Assembly (NCBI GenBank): GCA_014382085.1
Contig: JACNKJ010000029.1
Location: forward strand, 1-12,742
Direction of reading: 5' to 3'
Source of the DNA: a bacterium
GTDB lineage: Bacteria > Krumholzibacteriota > Krumholzibacteriia > JACNKJ01
Length of the DNA stretch: 12,742 bases
Made by a program: the position numbers and the translations under genes. The number at the start of each line of letters is the position of its first letter. Positions within the stretch are counted from its first letter, which is position 1. Below are positions 1 through 5,894 of the stretch, piece by piece. The notes under the pieces were generated by a model, which was given only the letters and a program-made list of their open reading frames with translations, was not told where the DNA came from and ran no database searches.

Positions 1-178
1 GGTGGTTGAATTGGAGCCAGGAAAGTCCCTGGGGGGGTTCGCCGCATTCGTAGGATTGGAGTTTTGCCTCAGATTTCCCTCGGGCGGGACCCAACACCTT
101 GGCGAGGATGAGCACACCTAAAACAAAGATGAAGGTGAACACAGCGAAGAACAGGACGCTCGCATACTGGGTGAGCAT
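1..178 (-). CDS. nuoA: NADH-quinone oxidoreductase subunit A, N-terminal part (runs off left edge)
   Basis: The first 59 residues are visible. An N-terminal hydrophobic helix (about residues 7-27, rich in F, V, I and L) is followed by the family hallmark SYECGEPPQG at about residues 42-51. This is the conserved Y-E-C-G-x-x-P-x-G loop of NuoA/ND3, whose Cys lies near the quinone site of complex I. NuoA is a small inner-membrane subunit of the proton-pumping NADH dehydrogenase and is normally the first gene of the nuo operon, which fits its position facing out of the window with no co-directional gene close upstream. ATG at 178 is preceded by GGAGG at 187-191 with 8-base spacing, which fixes the start. 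The remaining helices lie outside the window. Identification rests on the conserved loop plus the hydrophobic N-terminus; confidence is high. Confidence 0.9.
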   Translation of the reverse strand, partial: MLTQYASVLFFAVFTFIFVLGVLILAKVLGPARGKSEAKLQSYECGEPPQGLSWLQFNH

Positions 179-186
179 GCTGCTTG

Positions 187-191
187 CCTCC
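187..191 (-). promoter_or_regulatory. Shine-Dalgarno of nuoA, inside a small hairpin
   Basis: On the minus strand GGAGG lies 8 bases before the nuoA ATG. It overlaps the loop and 3' arm of a perfect inverted repeat, TTGCC/GGCAA (184-188 and 193-197) with a 4-base loop, so part of the ribosome site could be paired in the mRNA. Whether this affects translation is inference. Confidence 0.5.
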
Positions 192-216
192 GGGCAAAGC
201 GATGAATGAGACGAAT

Positions 217-236
217 CCGGCCTCGAAATGGGCCGG
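217..236. repeat. Perfect inverted repeat in the nuo leader
   Basis: CCGGCC (217-222) and GGCCGG (231-236) form a perfect 6-bp GC-rich stem with an 8-base loop between the proposed nuo promoter and nuoA. It could be a leader hairpin or a protein site. It has no following T-run on either strand, so it does not look like a terminator. Confidence 0.4.
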
Positions 237-247
237 TAACGGAGGAC

Positions 248-276
248 AGGCTAGTGATCATTTACTTCCTTTGCAA
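248..276 (-). promoter_or_regulatory. Candidate sigma-70-type promoter for the nuo operon
   Basis: On the minus strand TTGCAA (271-276) is followed after 17 bases by TAGCCT (248-253), then about 70 bases of leader before nuoA. The -35 match is good and the -10 match is only partial. A second promoter in this window (upstream of the 7252-7602 gene) has a similar TAGCTT -10, which gives slight support. This is a by-eye prediction. Confidence 0.3.
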
Positions 277-390
277 GGGTTTTCCAATGATTCATTCCTG
301 AATTAGTCCGATGAAATGGAGATCTTCCAAGACGCCTTGCACGGACTTCCGATGCATCGCATTCTATGTGGGATTGCGGAGGAATCGACC

Positions 391-1020
391 ATGAAGCCTG
401 AAACACAATTGATGCTCGAAGGCCCCGCCGGCCGCCTCGAAGGTCTCTATCGAGACGGCGGCCAGCGCGGCGAAGCTGTGTTGATTCTGCATCCGCATCC
501 ACTCTATGGCGGCAATATGAATAACAAGGTGGTTTTCGCCATGGCCAAGGCCCTGGGCGAGGCCGGACTGAACACATTGCGCCTGAATTTTCGCGGGGTG
601 GGCCTGAGCCAGGGCGATTATGACGACGGGCAGGGCGAGCAGAATGACCTTCGCTGCGCTCTGGATTTCCTCGCTTCTGAACTGCCCGGCGGGCGGCTAT
701 ATCTGGCAGGCTTCAGCTTCGGCGCCTGGCTTACCTTGAAGGTAGGCGGGGAAGACGACCGCATCCGGGCCATGCTGGCCGTGGGCACGCCCGCAGGCTG
801 GGGCGACATGGATTGGCTCCGGCCCTGCACCAAGCCCAAGCTCCTCATCCATGGATCCCAAGATGAATACTGCGACCCCGGTCGCCTGGACGAGGAATTT
901 CAGCGACTTGCCGACCCCAAGAGGCTGGTCTGGATCGAGGGGGCAGATCACTTTTTCACGGAGGAACTAGGCGAGTTGGACTTGGCACTCGCCGAGAATT
1001 TGGGATTCATCCTGGATTAG
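391..1020 (+). CDS. Alpha/beta hydrolase (small serine hydrolase, COG2945-like)
   Basis: The 209-residue protein has the fold signatures of a small alpha/beta hydrolase: an early HPHP loop (34-37) after the first core strand, the nucleophile elbow GFSFGA with Ser109, an acid candidate in HGSQDEYCD (Asp158 or Asp162), and a catalytic His187 in GADHFF. This family of short cytosolic hydrolases lacks a large lid domain and its substrates are mostly unknown; esters or thioesters are likely. No signal peptide is visible. ATG at 391 was chosen because GGAGG (378-382) sits 8 bases upstream and the conserved region begins soon after; an in-frame ATG at 316 has no such site and would add 25 residues of unconvincing sequence. 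The gene is divergent from nuoA and convergent with the BMC operon's last gene (19 bases between the stops), so it is probably an independent unit. Family assignment is firm and the substrate is unknown. Confidence 0.85.
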   Translation: MKPETQLMLEGPAGRLEGLYRDGGQRGEAVLILHPHPLYGGNMNNKVVFAMAKALGEAGLNTLRLNFRGVGLSQGDYDDGQGEQNDLRCALDFLASELPGGRLYLAGFSFGAWLTLKVGGEDDRIRAMLAVGTPAGWGDMDWLRPCTKPKLLIHGSQDEYCDPGRLDEEFQRLADPKRLVWIEGADHFFTEELGELDLALAENLGFILD

Positions 1021-1021
1021 A

Positions 1022-1036
1022 GCTGACACTCTCAGC
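1022..1036. repeat. Short hairpin between two convergent genes
   Basis: GCTGA (1022-1026) and TCAGC (1032-1036) form a 5-bp stem with a 5-base loop in the 19-base gap between convergent stop codons. It could help end transcription from either side, but the stem is short and neither strand has a T-run after it. Confidence 0.25.
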
Positions 1037-1039
1037 GGA

Positions 1040-2047
1040 TCAATCAAGCTCCAAATCCATGACGAAGAAACCACGGCTTCCGTCGGGCAAAGATCTTCGC
1101 TCACAGATTTGCTTCGATTCCATATCGATACAAACCAGCTCATCTGCACCGAGGGTGATGAGAAGCCACCGACCGGATGGAGACAATTGCCCGAGGCTGG
1201 GTTTCTCATTGAATTGCATGAGCAACTCCGGGTCCGCATCCAAGTCAGCGAAAACCTGGATTTGGCCTCCCGCTTCCGTTGCAGATTCGACGAGTAGGCT
1301 CTCCTCCGAATTCAGGAAGGCTTGTACAGGGTGCATTTCCGAGTGGTACTTCGAGATCCATTTCAGGCTGGGAAGCTGATGCCAATAGACCATCCCGGGG
1401 CTGCTCTCGTCGACTCCCCGACAGGCCGCAAGCAATACATTTTTGATTGGATCCACGGTTAGGGAGTAAGGTCCCGGCCCAGTCTCCATAGTATCCACTA
1501 CGACTCGCTCGACGATATCTATTCTAGTAATGGTGTGACCGTCGTTGTTAGCCACATAAGCTTCACGACCATCGGGTGAGATCGCCACGTCCAAAGGATT
1601 TTCACCCACGTCCAAAGTGACAAGAATTTCTTGTAAAGCTGCATCGACTATGGAGGCTTGATCTGAGCCCTTCCGCTTGGCGATTTGCGCACCGTGGGCC
1701 ACCACAAAGATCGAGCCGTCGGGCGTGAAGGCACCGCCTTGCGCGGCAAGCCCCAAAGGAATTCTTTTGCGAAGCGCGTCGCTCTCCGTATCGATAACGT
1801 AGATTTCCCGGCTTCCTTCGCAACTCACCCAGAGTTCATCGCTGCCGGGGCGCATCCTCGCGTGCATGCCCAAGGTTCCAGACTCAACTTCTCCTAGATA
1901 TTCGAGATCAGGGTAGGAATAAATCAGGACCTTGCTTTGACCATAGGGCAAAGAGAATTGAGGAAGGTAGACCTTTCCCCTATCACCTGTTCCACGATCG
2001 CAGGCCACCAGTAACAGTAGCGCGAGAACACCCAAGGTTTTTTTCAT
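1040..2047 (-). CDS. Lipoprotein with YncE-like beta-propeller repeats, last gene of the BMC operon
   Basis: The 335-residue protein starts with a lipoprotein signal: MKK, a leucine-rich core, then the lipobox LVAC with the lipidated Cys at 16. Asp at +2 would favour inner-membrane retention if the enteric sorting rule applies here. The mature part contains repeated beta-propeller blades of the YVTN/YncE kind, for example LWVSCEGSREIYVIDTES, IFVVAHG..., and AYVANNDGHTITRIDIVERV, with recurring SPDG/TPDG turns. Such proteins are exported and often bind ligands or partners; the exact role here is unknown. The ATG overlaps the stop of the upstream BMC-P gene in an ATGA junction (2044-2047), so it is cotranscribed and probably translationally coupled to a shell gene. 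An SD-like GGAG lies about 10 bases upstream of the ATG. An envelope lipoprotein is not a usual BMC component. It may sense or bind the substrate outside the cytoplasm, or it may simply have been caught in the operon. By eye the gene has lower GC than the shell genes. Confidence 0.8.
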   Translation of the reverse strand: MKKTLGVLALLLLVACDRGTGDRGKVYLPQFSLPYGQSKVLIYSYPDLEYLGEVESGTLGMHARMRPGSDELWVSCEGSREIYVIDTESDALRKRIPLGLAAQGGAFTPDGSIFVVAHGAQIAKRKGSDQASIVDAALQEILVTLDVGENPLDVAISPDGREAYVANNDGHTITRIDIVERVVVDTMETGPGPYSLTVDPIKNVLLAACRGVDESSPGMVYWHQLPSLKWISKYHSEMHPVQAFLNSEESLLVESATEAGGQIQVFADLDADPELLMQFNEKPSLGQLSPSGRWLLITLGADELVCIDMESKQICERRSLPDGSRGFFVMDLELD

Positions 2048-2313
2048 GGTACATGAACTCCATCTACGATTCCCACGACCAAGGATCTCACCGGTGCGCT
2101 TTTGTCTTCCAGAATTTGCCTGGCGCCGTTGCCTTCGTCGAGAACCAGCACGGTTTCCCCCGGACCCGCCCCCACCGAATCCATGGCGATGAGGTAGCCC
2201 CCGGTTCGCTCACCCGCGGAATTCAGCTTGTCGATGATCAATAACTTCTGCCCACTCACCACCGAATGATGAATCGTCGAATAGATGCGCCCGGCGACAC
2301 GACCCAGAATCAT
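2044..2313 (-). CDS. BMC-P shell vertex protein (EutN/CcmL family), third copy
   Basis: The 89-residue protein begins MILGRVAGRIYSTIHH and carries the family pattern: a first beta strand (M-x-L-x-x-V-x-G-x-x), the strand SGQKLLIID, the central AMDSVGAGPGETVLVLDEG, and the C-terminal VVGIVDGV. The family forms pentamers that cap the twelve vertices of the icosahedral shell. ATG at 2313 gives the standard N-terminus; a longer reading frame upstream is just the overlap with the preceding gene. GAGGAGG lies only about 4 bases upstream of the ATG. Its ATG overlaps the stop of the preceding BMC-P (TCAT on the plus strand, ATGA in the message), and its own stop overlaps the ATG of the lipoprotein gene. 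Of the three BMC-P copies here it is the shortest and the most EutN-like in its GAGxGExVLVLDEG loop. Confidence 0.9.
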   Translation of the reverse strand: MILGRVAGRIYSTIHHSVVSGQKLLIIDKLNSAGERTGGYLIAMDSVGAGPGETVLVLDEGNGARQILEDKSAPVRSLVVGIVDGVHVP

Positions 2314-2591
2314 GCGCCCTCCTCGTCCAACTGCATGCCATCCACGATTCCCACCACCGCATGATCTACTGGAACGAAAAAGGGATCCAAGGTGAGCGCC
2401 GCCTCGCGACTGGCTTCCCAGTAAATCATCTCGCCTGGCCCGGCCATACGCGTTCCGTCGGCGCAAACGAAGGGCGGGCCATCATCTTGACCCTGCTTGT
2501 TCAGGGGCTGAACCCAAAGCATGGGCACCCCCTCGAGGCCCTCATAAACAATGGCCGGAACCAGTGTGCCGATGACCTTACCCAGAAACAT
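2310..2591 (-). CDS. BMC-P shell vertex protein (EutN/CcmL family), second copy
   Basis: The 93-residue protein starts MFLGKVIGTLVPAIVYEGLEG, the typical first strand and loop of EutN/CcmL vertex proteins. It continues with MLWVQPLNKQG, the family Gly-Pro-Gly-Glu segment AGPGEMIYWEASREAA and the closing strand HAVVGIVDGMQL. It should form a pentamer that closes a shell vertex. It overlaps the preceding BMC-T gene by 14 bases and the next BMC-P by an ATGA junction. AGGAGG sits only 3 bases before its ATG, an unusually tight spacing, but the conserved MFLGKV start argues against another start. It is clearly diverged from the other two copies, for example DPFFVPVDHAV replaces the short acidic loop. 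Distinct copies may give mixed or alternative vertices. Confidence 0.9.
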   Translation of the reverse strand: MFLGKVIGTLVPAIVYEGLEGVPMLWVQPLNKQGQDDGPPFVCADGTRMAGPGEMIYWEASREAALTLDPFFVPVDHAVVGIVDGMQLDEEGA

Positions 2592-3192
2592 GACCCTCCT
2601 CGGCGCCCTCGGGCTGAAGGCCTTCTACTTCGCCAAAACGCGTGGCCTGGATAAGTAACTGGCGCAGATTGCCATCGAGGCGGGGCAGTAAGCGACAAGC
2701 TACCACTTGTTCACTTCTCAGGCGCGCACGTCCGATTTCCAGGGCAGCCTCCACTTCATGAAGGGGACCGTCGAAAAAGGCGAATGCACGACCGCCAAGA
2801 TCGTCACTGAAACGGATCTCGGCAATTTCAACATAGGCGCCCTTCACCGCGGCGTCCGATGCGCGCAGGATGGCCGGTGCCCGTGTGGTTTCGAGCACGC
2901 CCAGGGCATCGGCTTCAAGTTTGTGTCGCGATCCCAGAGCCGCCTTGTAAACCTGTTCGTGTACATCAGGCAAAAGCACTTCTTCGGCAATAAGCTCGAA
3001 TTGGATACCCAGTGCATGAGCTTCTTGAACACTAGCCACCGAGCCACCCAGGAGCACCAGATAGCGACCGGGATGCACCGTGCCGCATCGAAGCAGCGCG
3101 ATCGGCGCTTGCTTGGTCATGGCGTCGGCGGCGGCGATCCCCGCGGCTACGCTGTCGAATTCTAGAAGCGCAAGGGCGGGATGGCGTTCCAT
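2578..3192 (-). CDS. BMC-T tandem-domain shell protein (PduT/HO_5812-like)
   Basis: The 204-residue protein has two BMC domains in tandem. Domain 1 (about 5-90) includes ALALLEFDSVAAGIAAADAM and the pore-side segment LLRCGTVHPGRYLVLLGG. Domain 2 (about 96-175) includes ALGVLETTRAPAILRASDAA, DDLGGRAFAFFDGPLHEVEA and CRLLPRLDG. It would form trimers (pseudohexamers) in the shell facets with a larger pore. Recalled from memory, the sequence is closest in style to the single-layer BMC-T HO_5812 of Haliangium and to PduT. In PduT the pore Cys38 holds an iron-sulfur cluster. By motif alignment (KTICPGKF against GTVHPGRY) the equivalent residue here is His40, with a Cys at 36. The start overlaps the dehydrogenase stop in a TAATG junction (3190-3194). 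The C-terminal 18 residues (from Glu188 on) look disordered and partly overlap the next gene. Confidence 0.9.
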   Translation of the reverse strand: MERHPALALLEFDSVAAGIAAADAMTKQAPIALLRCGTVHPGRYLVLLGGSVASVQEAHALGIQFELIAEEVLLPDVHEQVYKAALGSRHKLEADALGVLETTRAPAILRASDAAVKGAYVEIAEIRFSDDLGGRAFAFFDGPLHEVEAALEIGRARLRSEQVVACRLLPRLDGNLRQLLIQATRFGEVEGLQPEGAEEGHVSG

Positions 3193-4643
3193 TAAACGAT
3201 CCTGAAATGATCAACGAGTACGCAACGACGGCGGCGGCTAAAACTCTGCGGACCGGTAAGGCCTTCGCCTGTAGGGCTTGCGATGGTGAAGCTGCTGTAA
3301 CCTTCGCCGCCCTGGCCGAGGCCGGCGTAGATGGGTCCGTTTTTCACGAATATGCTCGTGTCAATTTCGCGAGCCATAAGGCTCAAGGCGTCGATGTCTC
3401 GGGAGTGCATGGAAGCGGAGTGTCCGAAACCGTGCTCGGCCTCCTTGGCCAACTGAATGGCGCGCTCCACTGATTCCACGCGGGCCACGGGAAGCACAGG
3501 CATCATCTGCTCGGTCCAGATGAGAGGATGATCCACCGGTACCTCGGCCACGGCCAGTCGGCAGCTGTCGTCGACACCCACGCCGATGCGCGCCAGAATT
3601 TCCCCGGCGTTTTTGCCGATAAGTTCCTTGCGCACCACTCCCGGTTTGCGAGGGCCATTGGTTTTCACGAAGATCTCGCGCTCAAGACGCCGCGTTTCCG
3701 CCGCATCAAGAATGTACGCGCCCGCTGCTTTCATGGAAGCCAACAGGGCTTCGGCGACTTCATCCACGACGAAGACTTCTTTCTCGTCCACGCAGATGAT
3801 GTTGTTGTCCAAGCTCGCACCCGCCACGATGTGCCGACCCGCTTTTTCTAGATCGGCCGTGGCGTCCACCACCACGGGCGGATTACCGGGGCCCGCACAG
3901 ATGGCGCGCTTGCCGCTGCTCATGGCCTCGCGCACGACTCCCGCGCCACCGGTGACCACAAGCAAACGCACTCCCGTATGACGCATGAGCGCCTGGGCGC
4001 TTTCGATGCTGGGCTCGCTTACTGCGGTGGCCAAATTGGGCGGCCCACCCGCCTCCAGCACGGCGCGATTGAGCAGGCGAATGGTGCGCATAGACACCTG
4101 TTTCGCGCTGGGATGCACATTGAAAACCACGGCATTGCCGGCAGCCAGCATGCCGATGGCGTTGCATATAATGGTGGAGGTGGGATTGGTCACCGGCGTA
4201 ATGGCACCAATCACGCCATAGGGGGCAGGTTCGAACAAGGTGAGTCCGGCATCGCCTGTGGCCGCCGCCGGCGCAAGGTCTTCCACTCCCGGGGTCTTCA
4301 AGGTGACAAGCCGGTTCTTGAGGATCTTGTCTTCAAGGCGGCCCAGACCCGTTTCCTCCCAAGCTTCTCGGGCTAGGGATTCCGCTTCGGCCAGAAAGAC
4401 CTCTCGCAATTTCGCGATGATCTTCTCGCGCAAGGCCAAGCTTCCATCACCCAGCCGAGAAAAGGCGATTCGCGCTGCCTCCACGGCATCGTCGAGGTCG
4501 GCGAAGATGCCTTCGCCGCTGAACGATGTCCAATCCCCACTCACTGGTGGAGACTGGCCTCTGGAGACTGGAGACTCTCGTCCCATCCTCTCGGCCAGAC
4601 GCAAGGCGATCCTATCCACCTGCTGATCGCTTAGTGGAGCCAT
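3192..4643 (-). CDS. CoA-acylating aldehyde dehydrogenase with encapsulation peptide (PduP/EutE-like)
   Basis: The 483-residue protein oxidises an aldehyde with NAD and CoA to acyl-CoA; given the aldolase in this operon, acetaldehyde to acetyl-CoA is the likely reaction. An N-terminal amphipathic helix (about residues 4-21, LSDQQVDRIALRLAERM) is a typical encapsulation peptide that targets enzymes to the BMC lumen. It is followed by a Ser/Pro/Gly linker (22-40) and then the dehydrogenase core. Motifs in order: EPAPYGVIGAITPVTNPTST (138-157), nucleotide and substrate loops around VVTGGAGVV (229-237), GPGNPPVVVDATADL (251-265), and the catalytic Cys284 in SLDNNIICVDEKEVFVVDEV, where CoA-acylating enzymes of this family carry their nucleophile. 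The C-terminal RRRRCVLVDHFRIV resembles BMC-type dehydrogenases. The start is supported by GGAG 6 bases upstream, within the end of the BMC-P gene; the end overlaps the BMC-T start. A short heptamer tandem repeat lies in the linker-coding part. Confidence 0.93.
   Translation of the reverse strand: MAPLSDQQVDRIALRLAERMGRESPVSRGQSPPVSGDWTSFSGEGIFADLDDAVEAARIAFSRLGDGSLALREKIIAKLREVFLAEAESLAREAWEETGLGRLEDKILKNRLVTLKTPGVEDLAPAAATGDAGLTLFEPAPYGVIGAITPVTNPTSTIICNAIGMLAAGNAVVFNVHPSAKQVSMRTIRLLNRAVLEAGGPPNLATAVSEPSIESAQALMRHTGVRLLVVTGGAGVVREAMSSGKRAICAGPGNPPVVVDATADLEKAGRHIVAGASLDNNIICVDEKEVFVVDEVAEALLASMKAAGAYILDAAETRRLEREIFVKTNGPRKPGVVRKELIGKNAGEILARIGVGVDDSCRLAVAEVPVDHPLIWTEQMMPVLPVARVESVERAIQLAKEAEHGFGHSASMHSRDIDALSLMAREIDTSIFVKNGPIYAGLGQGGEGYSSFTIASPTGEGLTGPQSFSRRRRCVLVDHFRIV
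4549..4576. repeat. Heptamer tandem repeat in the dehydrogenase linker
   Basis: Four consecutive 7-base units lie in register: GGAGACT (4549-4555), the degenerate GGCCTCT (4556-4562), GGAGACT (4563-4569) and GGAGACT (4570-4576). They encode about residues 23-32 of the aldehyde dehydrogenase, between the encapsulation peptide and the catalytic core. The period is not a multiple of three, so gain or loss of one unit would shift the frame. Confidence 0.7.
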
Positions 4644-4646
4644 GGT

Positions 4647-4943
4647 TTACTCCGCGCCCTTTTTGTAGCGCTCTTCGCCCTCGATTTCCCAGCTATCCAC
4701 GATAGCCATGACCACTGCATCACAGGGACGCGCATCGGTCACGCGTGTCTGCCTAGCCGATGAGCCCGTGGCGTAGAGGACCAATTCCCCCACGCCGGCG
4801 CCCACGGCATCGGCCGCCACCACGCTTGCACCGGTGGTCGTCCCATCGGTATCGAGGACTCCGAGCACGAGGAGTTTGAGCCCTTCAAGACTCTCCTCCT
4901 TGCGCGTGGCAACTACGGTTCCCAGAACCTTTGCGAGATTCAT
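4647..4943 (-). CDS. BMC-P shell vertex protein (EutN/CcmL family), first copy
   Basis: The 98-residue protein starts [21 protein letters not shown] and shows the vertex-protein pattern [36 protein letters not shown] and [12 protein letters not shown]. The conserved D-x-V-G-A-G-x-G-E-x-V segment is intact. It should assemble as a pentamer at shell vertices. The ATG shares a base with the stop of the BMC-H gene (TAATG junction at 4941-4945), so the hexamer and pentamer genes are tightly coupled, a common arrangement in BMC operons. A short charged tail ([11 protein letters not shown]) extends beyond the fold and its end supplies the ribosome site for the dehydrogenase gene. Confidence 0.92.
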   Translation of the reverse strand: MNLAKVLGTVVATRKEESLEGLKLLVLGVLDTDGTTTGASVVAADAVGAGVGELVLYATGSSARQTRVTDARPCDAVVMAIVDSWEIEGEERYKKGAE

Positions 4944-5239
4944 TATTTCTTCGCAGGTTCGGCCTGGCGACCCAGCGGCACAACCGAGTCCACGTTCGTA
5001 TGCGGACGCGCGATGATGTGCACGGCCACCAATTCGCCCACGCGAGAGGCAGCTGTCTGCCCCGCATCGCAGGCGGCTTTCACCGCAGCTACGTCACCGC
5101 GAATGACAGCCGTTGTGTAACCGCCGCCGGTTTTTTCGTAACTCACCAGTTCCACGCGTGCGGCTTTCACCATCGCGTCGGCCGCCTCCACCATTGCGGG
5201 AAAGCTTCTGGTCTCGATCATGCCCAAGGCATCAGCCAT
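4943..5239 (-). CDS. BMC-H hexameric shell protein
   Basis: The 98-residue protein is a canonical single-domain shell protein: [20 protein letters not shown], then [20 protein letters not shown] with the pore loop Gly-Gly-Gly-Tyr, [16 protein letters not shown], and [18 protein letters not shown] at the end. BMC-H hexamers tile the facets and their central pore lets metabolites through. By recalled sequence it is very close to the Haliangium BMC-H HO_5815, including the KTGGGY pore and the RPHxNVD end. It is the only BMC-H in the operon, so it should be the bulk facet tile. It has the best ribosome site of the operon: AAGGAGG (5244-5250) with ideal spacing before ATG at 5239, consistent with high expression of the major shell component. 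It lies 21 bases after the preceding BMC-T. Confidence 0.96.
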   Translation of the reverse strand: MADALGMIETRSFPAMVEAADAMVKAARVELVSYEKTGGGYTTAVIRGDVAAVKAACDAGQTAASRVGELVAVHIIARPHTNVDSVVPLGRQAEPAKK

Positions 5240-5243
5240 GATT

Positions 5244-5250
5244 CCTCCTT
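5244..5250 (-). promoter_or_regulatory. Strong Shine-Dalgarno of the BMC-H gene
   Basis: AAGGAGG on the minus strand, 4 bases of TCA-rich spacer before the ATG, is the fullest match to the anti-SD in the operon. It sits before the gene whose product is needed in the most copies. Confidence 0.7.
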
Positions 5251-5260
5251 AAAGGGACTT

Positions 5261-5887
5261 CTACTTTTTCGTGATCACCCGTCCGCCCAGCGCTTCGATG
5301 GCCTTCACGGCCGCCGGCTGGGCCACGGCGATGTCGCGTTCTTCTCCACCCAGATACACTCGTCCAAAACTGCCGAAAGTACGTACTTCCAAAATGTTGA
5401 TGTCCGCAGCCTTCTCAGCCTCATTGGCCGCCAAAGCCGCATAGGCCGCCGGCTCGCATTCAAGAACGAAGAGAGTCTGCCCTGCGAGTATCAGATTACC
5501 GTGTCGCATGCGATTGATGAGCATGGTCTGGTGGTCATCCAGATGCCGCACCACGGTGTTGGATAGAACCCGTGGCGCCATGCGCGACTCTTCCGTAATC
5601 TCAAGCCCTTCTAAAATGGCCCGGCCCGCAGCACGGATGTCGGCCTGACTGTCCGAGTGGATCTCGAGCATGCCGTAAAGCCGTTCAACGATCTGCATGC
5701 CCGGCGTCACACGTGTTGACTTGAGTGCCAGGTCCGTGACCCGGTTGATCTCGATGCCCGGGCTGATCTCAACGAATAGGCTGGCCTGTCCCACACGGGG
5801 CAGGAATCCCTGAGCCACCGTCGCCAGAAAGCTGGCGAATTGCGGCTGGAGACTGTCCAGAAAAACGTAGGCTCTCAGGTCGACCAT
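5261..5887 (-). CDS. BMC-T tandem-domain shell protein, double-stacking gated type (CsoS1D/HO_3341-like)
   Basis: The 208-residue protein contains two permuted BMC domains (about 1-100 and 101-208). Signature segments are MVDLRAYVFLDSLQPQFASF, QASLFVEISPGIEINRVTD, TPGMQIVERLYGMLEIHSD, HQTMLINRMRHGNLILAGQT and AALAANEAEKAADINILEV. By recall these closely match the Haliangium proteins HO_3340/3341, which stack as two trimers face to face with a gated pore. Glu68-Arg69 in IVERLYG matches the Glu-Arg pair that opens and closes the pore in CsoS1D-type proteins, so a gated channel for larger metabolites such as CoA or NAD is likely (inference). The start has AGGAGG (5891-5896) whose first bases are part of the TAG stop of the preceding enzyme gene, leaving 7 bases between the genes. 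Confidence 0.92.
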   Translation of the reverse strand: MVDLRAYVFLDSLQPQFASFLATVAQGFLPRVGQASLFVEISPGIEINRVTDLALKSTRVTPGMQIVERLYGMLEIHSDSQADIRAAGRAILEGLEITEESRMAPRVLSNTVVRHLDDHQTMLINRMRHGNLILAGQTLFVLECEPAAYAALAANEAEKAADINILEVRTFGSFGRVYLGGEERDIAVAQPAAVKAIEALGGRVITKK

Positions 5888-5894
5888 ATTCCTC

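Noticed and set aside
1022..1036. Intrinsic terminator between convergent genes
   Set aside because: The stem is only 5 bp and neither strand has a T-run, so it is listed only as a hairpin.
2314..2466. N-terminal extension of the third BMC-P protein
   Set aside because: It is Arg/Gly-rich, overlaps the second BMC-P in another frame, and the family N-terminus MILGRV has its own ribosome site.
3207..4626. Long plus-strand open frames opposite the aldehyde dehydrogenase gene
   Set aside because: They are antisense to a clear enzyme gene with high GC, lack family motifs and ribosome sites, and arise from codon bias.
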